A DNA stretch of 11,075 nt from contig JNET01034843.1 of the NCBI GenBank assembly GCA_000697455.1, positions 1-11,075 on the forward strand, read 5' to 3'. Source of the DNA: Basidiobolus heterosporus B8920 (taxonomy: Eukaryota; Basidiobolomycota; Basidiobolomycetes; Basidiobolales; Basidiobolaceae). Both the position numbers and the translations under genes were made by a program. The notes beneath the pieces were generated by a model. That model saw only the letters and a list, made by a program, of their open reading frames with translations, searched no databases and was not told the origin of the DNA. Shown piece by piece: positions 1 through 9,867 of the stretch. Position 1 is the first letter of the stretch; each line of letters opens with the position of its first letter.

Positions 1-1067
1 TGTAAGAGCTTTACCATATAAGGAAAAGTATTCTACTTTTTCTAATTGCTTGAAATCTCTCAGGGGAAGTATTGTCTAGAGAATTCAATACCACTATACC
101 ACAGCTACTTCGACATTCTGCGACTTTATACGAGAAGAAACTTCGCGAACTTGGACAAGTAAGAACACCAACCACCGAAATGGGAAATTTATCTACTCTC
201 TCTAAAGATCCAAAATACGTGGATACCCAAGTCAAATCCCAGAACGAAATATCTCAAGGTAGAATCGTCAATTTTCTTGATAGATATGTTATTTCAAATG
301 ATTTCATTCTCCTCAATACTACCCCTTCTAGACAAAAAACACTTGGCAGCTATACAAAAATCTTACTACGATGCCCTTAAACTTGGGCAAGAAGAGATAG
401 CAGGTAGAAGCATATTCATTGGCGTGAGAGAAACTCAATGAATAGTTTACTCACAGGGATAACTAAAGCGGATAACAATACAGGGCCAAAGACAGTATCG
501 GACTCAGAAACCAAGGATTATGCCGATAATGAGGAATCGGACGACTCGGAAGACGAAAACGAAGAAGTTACAGACGAACTGTTGAATGAAAGATTGAGCA
601 AGTTACAGATTGGTATGCCATCCGGTCTTCAGGAAAATACAAAAAGTATGGTGCTGAATGAGAAAGCAAAAGAATTGGAGCACAGACAACAGCCAAGTAG
701 TTCTGCAAATCCAGGTTAGAGATTTAGGTTTAGATTGGTCAATGGTGCATACTGAATCCGATTAAATGATTTCCAAGATGTCAACGACACCCATCATTCG
801 GCAGGCTCTTCATTCAGCGATTTATCAGGTTTGTACATTTCTTTTTCAAGACCATCCACAGTTCAGCGAGATTTCTGATTCTTCAGCGTATCCTTAGACT
901 CTTCAGTTACTCAATCGGCCATGGAGGATGCGTATCTGTCTAAGTTCAATCAATCGAAACTGTAAGATCTCTCTACTATACTAGTTCCAGATATCGGCGC
1001 TCATGAGATGTTTTCTAGATCAATGGTGTCCAAGAAGAGCCAATTCTTAAGCTCTTTACTTAAGTAA
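1..1067 (+). CDS. 3' part of an unrecognised helical/acidic protein gene, six inferred exons
   Basis: I do not recognise this gene. An intron appears to run from base 2 (GTAAGA) to 63 (CTCTCAG). Inferred coding exons are 64-258, 332-403, 457-714, 778-828, 898-961 and 1019-1067, stop TAA 1065-1067. They stay in one frame and give about 228 residues, with the N-terminus outside the window. The first part looks helical and charged (for example LLRHSATLYEKKLREL, then HLAAIQKSYYDALKLGQEEI). An acidic low-complexity stretch follows (EESDDSEDENEEVTDE), then a Ser-rich, probably disordered tail ending QFLSSLLK. The helices recall BAR-type or other coiled-coil proteins, but this is only a weak impression. 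Intron sizes (53-73 nt) and branch motifs match neighbouring genes, which supports the model. Uncertain points are whether 159-242 is also an intron, the weak donor GTTAGA at 715, and the exact 3' end. It is convergent with the katanin gene. Confidence 0.6.
159..242 (+). other. Possible optional intron, in frame and stop-free
   Basis: The segment starts GTAAGA and ends CCCAG. It is 84 nt (28 codons), lies in phase 0 and has no stop in the reading frame of gene 1. Removing it joins KLRELGQ directly to NEISQDKK and makes one continuous charged helix. Keeping it adds 28 Thr/Ser-rich residues. Both forms are open, so the sequence alone does not decide. Confidence 0.35.
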
Positions 1068-1205
1068 ACAGCGGGCACAAACAAAGCAACATGATCAGCC
1101 TACTACAACCGTAGATGAACAGATGTTTATTCTTGTTGGAAAATTTCACGGTAGAAACCGGGACAGAAATCGGGGTAGGAACCATTTGGATTGATTTCTG
1201 AGTAA

Positions 1206-1211
1206 TTTATT
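1206..1211 (-). terminator. Candidate poly(A) signal of the katanin gene
   Basis: TTTATT on the plus strand reads AATAAA on the minus strand, about 100 nt past the katanin stop codon. Only the hexamer and its position support this. Confidence 0.4.
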
Positions 1212-1261
1212 GTAAGCAACAAAATATGAGCACAAAAATTTTACAAAATTTATCTTGCTGC

Positions 1262-1267
1262 AATAAA
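1262..1267 (+). terminator. Candidate poly(A) signal of gene 1
   Basis: AATAAA lies about 195 nt after the gene 1 stop and beyond the opposite-strand signal at 1206. If both are used, the two 3'UTRs overlap. Confidence 0.35.
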
Positions 1268-1311
1268 CTGGTTATCCACAGAATACCTGCTTATTCTGTC
1301 TGCTTTCCTGC

Positions 1312-3895
<2,584 letters not shown>

Positions 3896-4025
3896 AGTAA
3901 TAATCAATGCTTTGGAGTAAGGATAGTTTGTTTGTATTCAAGAATGTTCATTATCATGAACAATAGAGTTGAAGGATTTGATTGGCTCGAAAAACAATAA
4001 TAAATTATGTTAAACCAAATTCTGG

Positions 4026-4042
4026 TCACTCACTGTGAGTGA
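4026..4042. promoter_or_regulatory. 17-nt palindrome in the divergent promoter
   Basis: TCACTCAC-T-GTGAGTGA is a perfect 8-bp inverted repeat around one central base. It ends about 130 nt upstream of the katanin start codon. Its form suits a dimeric transcription factor site or a small hairpin. No factor is identified. Confidence 0.4.
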
Positions 4043-4321
4043 ACTTCCACTTAATCATAAAATGAGAGAATTAGTGTATAGATTTCAGGAGTACTTTCCT
4101 TAGCCTACACATTGTATGTGTTGTAGGAAGCAATCTTGGGAAATTTGATGATTCTTGTGACCTGACGGGGGACAAGTACAAACCAAGAAAACACATCCAG
4201 CTAGCAAGATGCATACCAAATACTAATCCAGATAGAAATGGATATCGTACCAAGGAAGATAGCCTTGTACAGAACCCAAACAAACAAAAGAAGTCGAAGA
4301 ATTTTGATGGAGACAATACAT

Positions 4322-4342
4322 AGCACCCAGCACCCAGCACCC
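4322..4342 (+). repeat. Three tandem copies of AGCACCC
   Basis: AGCACCC occurs three times head to tail with no mismatch, followed by another C. It is a minisatellite-like patch in the divergent intergenic region. Confidence 0.7.
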
Positions 4343-4719
4343 CGATCAATGATCAAGCCAACAGCCATGATATTTTTGTGTGTCACACCAAGTGCTACCA
4401 GGTATGAATCGCAAGTGGGGCTAGTCAGAGAAGCTCATGCCATTTCAGTCTCAATTTCAGAGACAATTCATTCAAATAAAGGCTAATGAGAGGCCAGCTA
4501 GGGGTGTACAAAGATATAGTGAGTGGATGAACTATACAGATTGGCAATGCACAGGCTTCATTTGAGAGTTCCCATCCAGCAACCTACCAAAATCATTATT
4601 GGACGGACCTAAACTTCCGTCATGGACAGAATGAGACTCAATTGAGAACGAAGCAGAAAATAGATCAATTTAGATTAGAAGCGCTTCTAAAATATGTGGT
4701 TTAAGGCACATGGTTGGTA

Positions 4720-4727
4720 ATATATAC
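4720..4727 (+). promoter_or_regulatory. TATA-like run upstream of ceramide synthase
   Basis: AATATATACT lies about 140 nt before the ATG at 4867, with a pyrimidine-rich tract between them. This is consistent with a core promoter but is sequence-only evidence in an AT-rich area. Confidence 0.3.
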
Positions 4728-4866
4728 TATGTGGGACATGATTAATATTAAGCTCTAGTCAGCTCATTCGTGCATCATCGCCTTGATTTCACTTAAATAT
4801 CTTCCGTGCTCGTCGCTTCTTTTTCTACATTCACTTATTTCTTGAAATTCCCATTGTCGTTCAGGT

Positions 4867-6093
4867 ATGGTCCTAAAGTCTAGAGACAGAACCAAGCCTT
4901 CTTTTAGGAAGAATATCGGAGCGTATGTTGCTGACCATCAAATTGGTATGTAAGCACTGTTGAGTATCTGCAGAACCTCTAGAGAATTATAAAAGGCATT
5001 CATGCTAACCTGATTCTCACTCTCCAAGAGTTGCCATTGGTATTTCTAACGACAGTAGTTGCTGGAGATTTACTACACCTTCCCATGGCTGATAAATTCT
5101 TGCACCTGCGTTACCGTAACGGCGGCAGCAGCAGTGCACCAACGTATGGCACCGGTGTAGACGATGTCTACGTTATGGCTTTTTGGTTCGTAATGTTCAT
5201 TTTTCTACGGGCTTTCACAACCCAGTACATCTTGGGGCCATTTGCCACGCTTTGTGGAATTAAGAAATACGAGAAAAAGCAGCGGTTCATCGAGCAAAGC
5301 TGGCAATTCGTATTCTTCCTCGTTTCATGGACCGTCGGTATGGTAGGAACAATCTCACCTGTTCACCTGTTCCACTCGCAGATAGCACAAGACTGACATT
5401 TACCTTAACAGTACATCATGTACCACTCCCCTTACTGGTTTAATCCACACCATTTCTGGATTGGCTATCCCCATCAACAACTTAGCTATCTGACAAAGTG
5501 GTATTACCTGATCATCACTGGCTATTGGCTGAGCCAGATGTTTGTGGTTCACATCGAGAAGCGAAGGAAGGATCATGTAGTGATGGTCACTCATCATTGT
5601 GTTACCATCGCATTATTAGTTGGCTCTTATTTTTCCAACCTCACAAGAATTGGAAATGCTGTCCTATGTACCATGGACTTTGCCGATATTGTTCTTGCGG
5701 TTAGTACAACTTAACCCTAATCCTCAGCCCAACCACCAACCCTAACTCTAACTCTACTCATAGCTTGCGAAATCACTATATTATCTCGAGTTCACAAAAG
5801 CATGTGATGTAACTTTCGGCCTATTTGTGATTAGTTGGTTTTATTCGCGTCATTTCATTTTCATCCACATTGGTGTCAGTTTGTGGAAGGACCCCGTCCA
5901 GTTCCGCGTTGTTCGCTGGAATCCTGAGACTGGACACTATTTTGGTCCATTAGCCCATTGGATCTTTTTGGCGTTAATATGGTCGCTTCAAGTCCTCCTT
6001 TTGATCTGGTGCAAGTCGATTCTTCGCATTCTTTGGACAGTAGTTAAAGGAAGCAAACCTCAGGATTCTAGAAGTGATTCTGAGGATGATTGA
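4867..6093 (+). CDS. LAG1: Ceramide synthase, Lag1/Lac1 family (TLC domain), four exons
   Basis: Ceramide synthase joins a fatty acyl-CoA to a sphingoid base in the endoplasmic reticulum membrane. Exons are 4867-4945, 5029-5342, 5412-5699 and 5764-6093: 1011 nt, 336 residues, phases consistent, introns 64-83 nt. About eight hydrophobic segments are visible. The Lag1 signature is clear: YHSPYWF (135-141), RRKDHVVMVTHHCVT (182-196) with the invariant HH at 192-193, then SNLTRIGNAV (206-215), and MDFADIVLALAK (219-230), whose acidic residues D220 and D223 are typical of the family. The second and third of these are separated only by SYF and lie in consecutive helices. The C-terminus is cytosol-type and acidic (SRSDSEDD), resembling the casein kinase 2 sites known on yeast and mammalian ceramide synthases. 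The ATG opens a basic N-terminus; no earlier in-frame ATG was seen. Fungi often have Lag1 and Lac1 paralogues, and I cannot tell which this is. Confidence 0.95.
5711..5756 (+). repeat. Telomere-like CCCTAA/CTAAC tract inside ceramide synthase intron 3
   Basis: The intron 5700-5763 is mostly degenerate TAACCC/CCTAAC/TCTAAC units ending at its CATAG acceptor. The CTAAC units double as branch-point consensus, so telomere-like composition and splicing function coincide. It may be simple-sequence drift around a branch point. Confidence 0.5.
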
Positions 6094-6110
6094 GTTGTAA
6101 TTTATAGCAT

Positions 6111-6116
6111 AATAAA
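6111..6116 (+). terminator. Candidate poly(A) signal of ceramide synthase
   Basis: AATAAA sits 18 nt after the TGA stop, in an AT-rich stretch suited to a fungal 3' end. Confidence 0.4.
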
Positions 6117-6155
6117 TATAAAGTAATTAATAATCTCCATTTCCCCGTAGTTGCC

Positions 6156-6359
6156 ATGACAATTTCGTATATTATTTTTGGTATTTTGCTCTTGTCTCAA
6201 GGCTTTGACCTTTTTCTAGTTCGAGGTTTAAGCAAATTCCACTGTTTTGATACATGGTTAAATGATCCAATCATCACTCATCAATCATTTGTTTACCGTG
6301 AGCTTGTTTTGAAAAATCTTGTTTGCTTGTATACAACTCTGACAAAAAAGCTGACTTGA
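6156..6359 (+). CDS. Doubtful 67-codon small ORF, hydrophobic N-terminus
   Basis: An ATG-started frame of 67 codons fills most of the 313-nt gap between ceramide synthase and kinesin. It begins MTISYIIFGILLLSQG, which resembles a signal anchor, and has no domain I recognise. It lies just past the upstream poly(A) signal and directly in the kinesin promoter, so it may be chance or part of an untranslated leader. Confidence 0.15.
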   Translation: MTISYIIFGILLLSQGFDLFLVRGLSKFHCFDTWLNDPIITHQSFVYRELVLKNLVCLYTTLTKKLT

Positions 6360-6406
6360 CGAACTGCTCTTTATCTTCACGTTATTATTTCACAAACGTT
6401 TTCGCC

Positions 6407-9093
6407 ATGGTGGGACCTTCGAATCACAAGGTATTTCTTAGGTCGCTTGTAGCTTTTGAGAGTATTTGTTAAACCGTTTCCACCTAAACACAGAGCCCGA
6501 ATGACTCTACTTCTGTTGTTTCTTCCGACCAAGATATGATTGATACTTCAGTGGAGAATCTAAGCGACCAAAGAAAAACCTTCTCAAAGGTAAGTGAGAT
6601 AAGCGAACTAATTCGTTCTCTGAAGAAATCTCTAACTCTTCCTTTACAGTATGTAAAAGACTTGGAGTGTTTGCAAAGTAGAATAGTCGATCAGACACGC
6701 AACTCTAACACCCTTTCCAGATGTGCTGGTGACCAAGCAAAACGTAAGTCTATCCTGCTACTGCTGGAGATATTCTCGAATTCTTTTAAACCTAACAAAT
6801 TGAAGTCAACGACTTGGAAGAGCTTCGTAGACAAATTGAACAGTGCACGAACAATCAGCCATCACGCAACCATATTGAAACCCCCGAAACAGACGTCTCT
6901 CTTCAGGAAGAGATTAATCGTTTGCGATCCACGTTCGAGGTTCATATCTATCGCATTCTTTCCACTGCACTCATTCTTCCCTAGCCCCAATACTAACCCT
7001 AACCCCAATCCTTTTCTTGATCAGGATCAATGCATAAAATATACTGAGGAAATCAACAAATTAACTGCCCAACACGAATCCCATTTGGATTCACTCCACA
7101 AGGAATACGAAATACTTGAAAAGGAAAAAGAGTCGATCTCTTCTCAACTTGACGGTGCCCAAGCTCGGATCAAGAATCACAAGCAAAAAATCACCAATTT
7201 AAAGGTTGGACCTTTGTTGTATTATAACTTTACCTTGAGTCAATACTAATCTCGGATCAATGAAATACAGAATACCATTTCGACTCAAACTGAGGCTCTA
7301 TCCCAACTACAAGCACAACAATTAACCGTTCAACAGCAATTAGAGGTAAAATCCAAGCCTATATCAAACCCTAATCGAAGTCTATCCCTAACGTGTTAAC
7401 CCGTCCTCGATTCTAGGAAACCACTAGTACTCTTGAATCCAAACTGAAGGACATCGATGTGATGAATAGTGAACTTGATGAAGCCAAGTCCTACATTGCT
7501 CAATTAGAAGAGAAATTGAGAGCGGAGGAAGTATCCCGTCGTAAATTGCATAATACTATTCAGGTACAAGCTTATCTCTAATAGCAAGTGTAGTCGAGTC
7601 CGTCTGACATTTCTTGGAATACAGGAACTTAAGGGAAATATTCGCGTGTTCTGTAGAATGCGGCCTTTGTTAGGTAAGCTACATGATGCCAGGAACGTCA
7701 TAAACCCCAGTGATTGATCGATTTCTTGATGATATTAGGCCCTGAGCAAATGGACGACCCTTTACAAATCAACTTTATTAAGGAAGGTGAAATCGAATTA
7801 ATCCAAAGCCAGGTAGGAACTCGGTCGATGTTTATTCCCTTTTCAACAACTTTGCTGATAATCTTTAAGGAATCCGCTAATGGTGCCAAAACGGTCACAA
7901 AGTCGTATCCATTTGCCTTTGATAAGGTATAATTTGTATACTAACACTCACTCTCAAGGATCTTTCTAAAATAGTCCCCCTTAGATATTTGAGCCAGAAG
8001 CTACGCAGTCGGATGTTTTTGAAGAGATCTCGCAACTTGTCCAATCAGCGTTGGATGGATATCCGGTGTGTATTTTTGCCTACGGTCAGACCGGTAGTGG
8101 AAAGGTAATTTTCAATATCCAAGCAACACCTAGTCCAAAAGATCACACCTCTAACCTACTTTATCAGACCTTTACCATGGAAGGACCTGACTTCCCTGAC
8201 TCCGAGACTATTGGTATCATTCCAAGAGCAGTATTGCAAATCTACTCTACTGTTGAGTCATTGAAACTCAAAGGATGGGAGTACGTGATGGAGGGTCAAT
8301 TTTTGGAGATATACAACGATACAATTAACGATCTTCTTGGGAATGGAGATTTCAATAAGAAGCACGATATTAGACATCTTCCTAACGGAAAAACGATCGT
8401 GAGCGATTTGACTACTGGTAAATCGCTCTTACGCTAGCTTCAAATTGACTTCAAACTAAACTTCCATTTCCATAGTTATCATTGATTCTCCTGAAAAGAT
8501 GAAGGCATTAATGAAACGTGCCGGTCAAAATCGCGCAGTTGCCTCTACCCAATGTAACGACCGCTCATCCAGAAGTCACAGGTAAGCGTCACACAGGGCT
8601 TTTGCCGAATTGTCAGTGCTATTAACCGTATCCCTCAAGTGTATTTATGCTCAAATTGAGTGGCAAGAACATCCACTCCGGAGAAACCAGCGAAGGAATG
8701 CTTAATCTCATTGATCTTGCTGGTTCTGAAAGACTTTCCCAATCTGGATCGACCGGTGATAGACTTCGCGAGACTCAGGCAATTAACAAGAGTCTGAGTT
8801 GCTTGGGAGACGTGATTTACTCGATTGCTAACAATGAGGCACATGTCCCATATAGAAACTCGAAGTTGACCTATTTGCTTCAGAACTCTCTTGGTCAGTA
8901 TATCTTTGATGATAGTACATATCTCATATACCTTGTCTAACCATCGATTATTTTAGGCGGGAATAGTAAAACCCTGATGTTTGTCAACATCTCTTCTTGC
9001 AATGCTCACTTCCAAGAAACCCTATGCTCTCTGCGATTTGCCACCAAAGTCAACTCATGCCACATTGGCGTGGCAAAAAGAATTACCAAATAG
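6407..9093 (+). CDS. Kinesin-14, C-terminal minus-end motor (Kar3/KIFC1 type), 15 exons
   Basis: Kinesin-14 motors walk to microtubule minus ends and crosslink spindle or cytoplasmic microtubules. Exons: 6407-6430, 6494-6589, 6650-6743, 6806-6939, 7025-7204, 7271-7345, 7417-7563, 7625-7673, 7739-7812, 7870-7926, 7985-8104, 8168-8417, 8476-8581, 8640-8893, 8957-9093. They sum to 1797 nt, 598 residues, with every phase agreeing. A short polar N-terminus (1-70) leads into a coiled coil (about 72-245). The kinesin-14 neck [20 protein letters not shown] marks the minus-end class. The motor (about 251-598) has P-loop GQTGSGKT (344-351), switch I NDRSSRSH (461-468), switch [11 protein letters not shown] (492-500) and the helix motif [11 protein letters not shown]. 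The C-terminus [18 protein letters not shown] is family-like. The ATG has a good GCCATGG context. At 598 residues it is shorter than many relatives because of its brief tail. No motor residue is missing. Confidence 0.95.
6979..7011 (+). repeat. Telomere-like tract inside kinesin intron 4
   Basis: CCCTAGCCCCAATACTAACC opens a run of CCCTAA-like units within intron 6940-7024, the longest intron of this gene (85 nt). The tract contains a perfect TACTAAC branch motif close to the GATCAG acceptor. Confidence 0.5.
7366..7402 (+). repeat. CCCTAA-rich tract inside kinesin intron 6
   Basis: AACCCTAAT, ATCCCTAAC and TTAACCC occur within intron 7346-7416. It is more degenerate than the tracts at 5711 and 6979 but has the same composition and again includes a CTAAC branch candidate. 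Confidence 0.35.
8105..8167 (+). other. In-frame, stop-free intron inside the kinesin P-loop
   Basis: The intron GTAATT...TATCAG is 63 nt (21 codons), phase 0, and splits GQTGSGK from the P-loop threonine. It has no stop, so an unspliced message would keep its frame but break the nucleotide-binding loop. CTAAC before TTTATCAG supports real splicing, and removal gives a perfect kinesin motor. Confidence 0.85.
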
Positions 9094-9437
9094 TCCCCTC
9101 AACCATCCTTCATATATATACTTCTCCTACATAATTCACGATGTTTCCCCACTTGGTTTTTGCAAGCCCACCTTTCTATTTTTTGATGTTTTTTATTCAT
9201 TTTTCTTTGTAAAACTAATCAATACTAGCCTGGTGCAATTCAAACCCTGTTCCTTGACAATATTATTTAGTGGAGTAGAGATGTAACACTGCTACAGTGC
9301 ACCCAGCAAGAAAGTCGATTGCCTTCCCCTCAGTTTTGACCCACTGATGACATTATTCGTAGTAGAAATCACGAAGAATAAATAGAATGTTTCATGTGCC
9401 ACCGGAATGTTCAACGATCGAGACTCAAATAGCGGCT
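9094..9437. other. Intergenic region after kinesin
   Basis: This AT-rich spacer has T-rich runs at about 9175-9210 and a candidate poly(A) signal at 9377. Its open frames look random, and I see no gene here. Confidence 0.6.
9377..9382 (+). terminator. Candidate poly(A) signal of kinesin
   Basis: AATAAA lies about 285 nt after the kinesin stop. Earlier AT-rich sequence (about 9111-9200) could equally serve as the 3' end. Confidence 0.25.
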
Positions 9438-9443
9438 TATATA
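9438..9443 (+). promoter_or_regulatory. TATA box candidate of the microprotein gene
   Basis: TATATA in GGCTTATATACTC lies about 80 nt upstream of the splice donor of the inferred 5'UTR intron, a sensible distance for a short first exon. Confidence 0.35.
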
Positions 9444-9525
9444 CTCAGTTTGTTACCCCCATGTCCCGGACATTTATTCACCCTCCCACTCGCTCAACCA
9501 TTTGAATAATTCATTGCTCAAAAAG

Positions 9526-9584
9526 GTAAGCGAGAAATAAGACCTCTGTCATTTAATTTGCTCAGTGCCACTATCCCACGATAG
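9526..9584 (+). other. Inferred 5'UTR intron of the microprotein gene
   Basis: AAAAAG|GTAAGCGAG opens and CCCACGATAG closes a 59-nt segment, the same size and borders as the introns of neighbouring coding genes. The acceptor ends one base before an ATG. The branch motif is weaker than in other introns (TTTAATTTGC). Confidence 0.4.
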
Positions 9585-9585
9585 G

Positions 9586-9672
9586 ATGACAGTGATATTT
9601 GCAACGATTTGTTTCGGGTGCTTGTTCTTGGCTGTTCTTATAAACAATGTCTTAAGCCAAAATGAACAATGA
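9586..9672 (+). CDS. Possible 28-residue single-span membrane microprotein
   Basis: The ATG one base after a well-formed splice acceptor opens a frame of 28 codons ending TGA 9670-9672. The start is MTVIFATICFGCLFLAVLI, one hydrophobic span, followed by a short polar tail ending SQNEQ. Size, a single N-terminal span and the local pattern IFA...LFL recall Ost4, the tiny oligosaccharyltransferase subunit of the endoplasmic reticulum. The usual Ost4 N-terminal residues are shortened, and so short a match can be chance. Support for a gene comes from the TATA candidate at 9438, the 59-nt intron and its isolation in a 774-nt gap between genes. A 14-codon upstream frame (ATG 9454, TGA in exon 1) would precede it in the leader. 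Alternatively the whole unit is a short non-coding transcript. Confidence 0.35.
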   Translation: MTVIFATICFGCLFLAVLINNVLSQNEQ

Positions 9673-9805
9673 CCGACAATCTTCAATGGATTGTGGTATC
9701 TCAGTGTCCACAATAGGGTTTAAGGGCGACAGTAAAACCTCTCCCAACGTGTCTTGAAGTATCCCGTAGTCTGGTCCATAGTATGTAGTAGTCAGGAAAG
9801 TTATT

Positions 9806-9811
9806 TATAAA
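9806..9811 (+). promoter_or_regulatory. TATA box of the PPxY membrane protein gene
   Basis: TATAAA in TTATTTATAAAACG lies 57 nt before the ATG at 9868, leaving room for initiation about 30 nt downstream and a leader of about 30 nt. Confidence 0.45.
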
Positions 9812-9867
9812 ACGAGATTTTCCCAGTTCCAGGGTCTCATATCACCACCTCATCCCACACTTTGCTT

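Larger units (their letters stand above)
1068..1311. other. Convergent intergenic region with overlapping 3' ends
   Basis: This lies between the stop of gene 1 (+) and the stop of katanin (-). It holds an AATAAA on each strand and an open, basic stretch (to a stop at 1192) in a frame shifted from the last exon of gene 1. That stretch encodes KFHGRNRDRNRGRN. It may be 3'UTR or a missed alternative end of gene 1. Confidence 0.5.
3896..4866. other. Divergent intergenic/promoter region between katanin and ceramide synthase
   Basis: About 970 nt between two divergent start codons. Visible elements are a 17-nt palindrome at 4026-4042, three copies of AGCACCC at 4322-4342, a TATA-like run near 4720, and a pyrimidine-rich stretch at about 4810-4863 just before the ceramide synthase ATG. 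Short open frames exist on both strands (4071-4349 minus, 4238-4486 plus) but lack recognisable domains. I see no gene or transposon here that I can support. Confidence 0.6.

Noticed and set aside
4071-4349. 92-codon minus-strand frame in the divergent spacer
   Set aside because: No family resemblance, no matching splice structure, and it overlaps an equally long plus-strand frame (4238-4486). The AGCACCC repeat keeps both frames open, so neither is persuasive.
6940-7024. Telomere-like tract as evidence that the window is subtelomeric
   Set aside because: The units are few, degenerate and confined to introns next to splice acceptors, and ordinary conserved genes surround them.
6536-7249. One continuous 237-codon open frame in the kinesin N-terminal region
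   Set aside because: It reads through the canonical introns 6590-6649 and 6744-6805 and leaves the coiled-coil frame. The spliced exons give a continuous heptad-like coiled coil leading into the neck.
8635-8844. 69-codon minus-strand frame opposite the kinesin motor
   Set aside because: It is a shadow of the switch II exon, which has a clear kinesin sequence on the plus strand.
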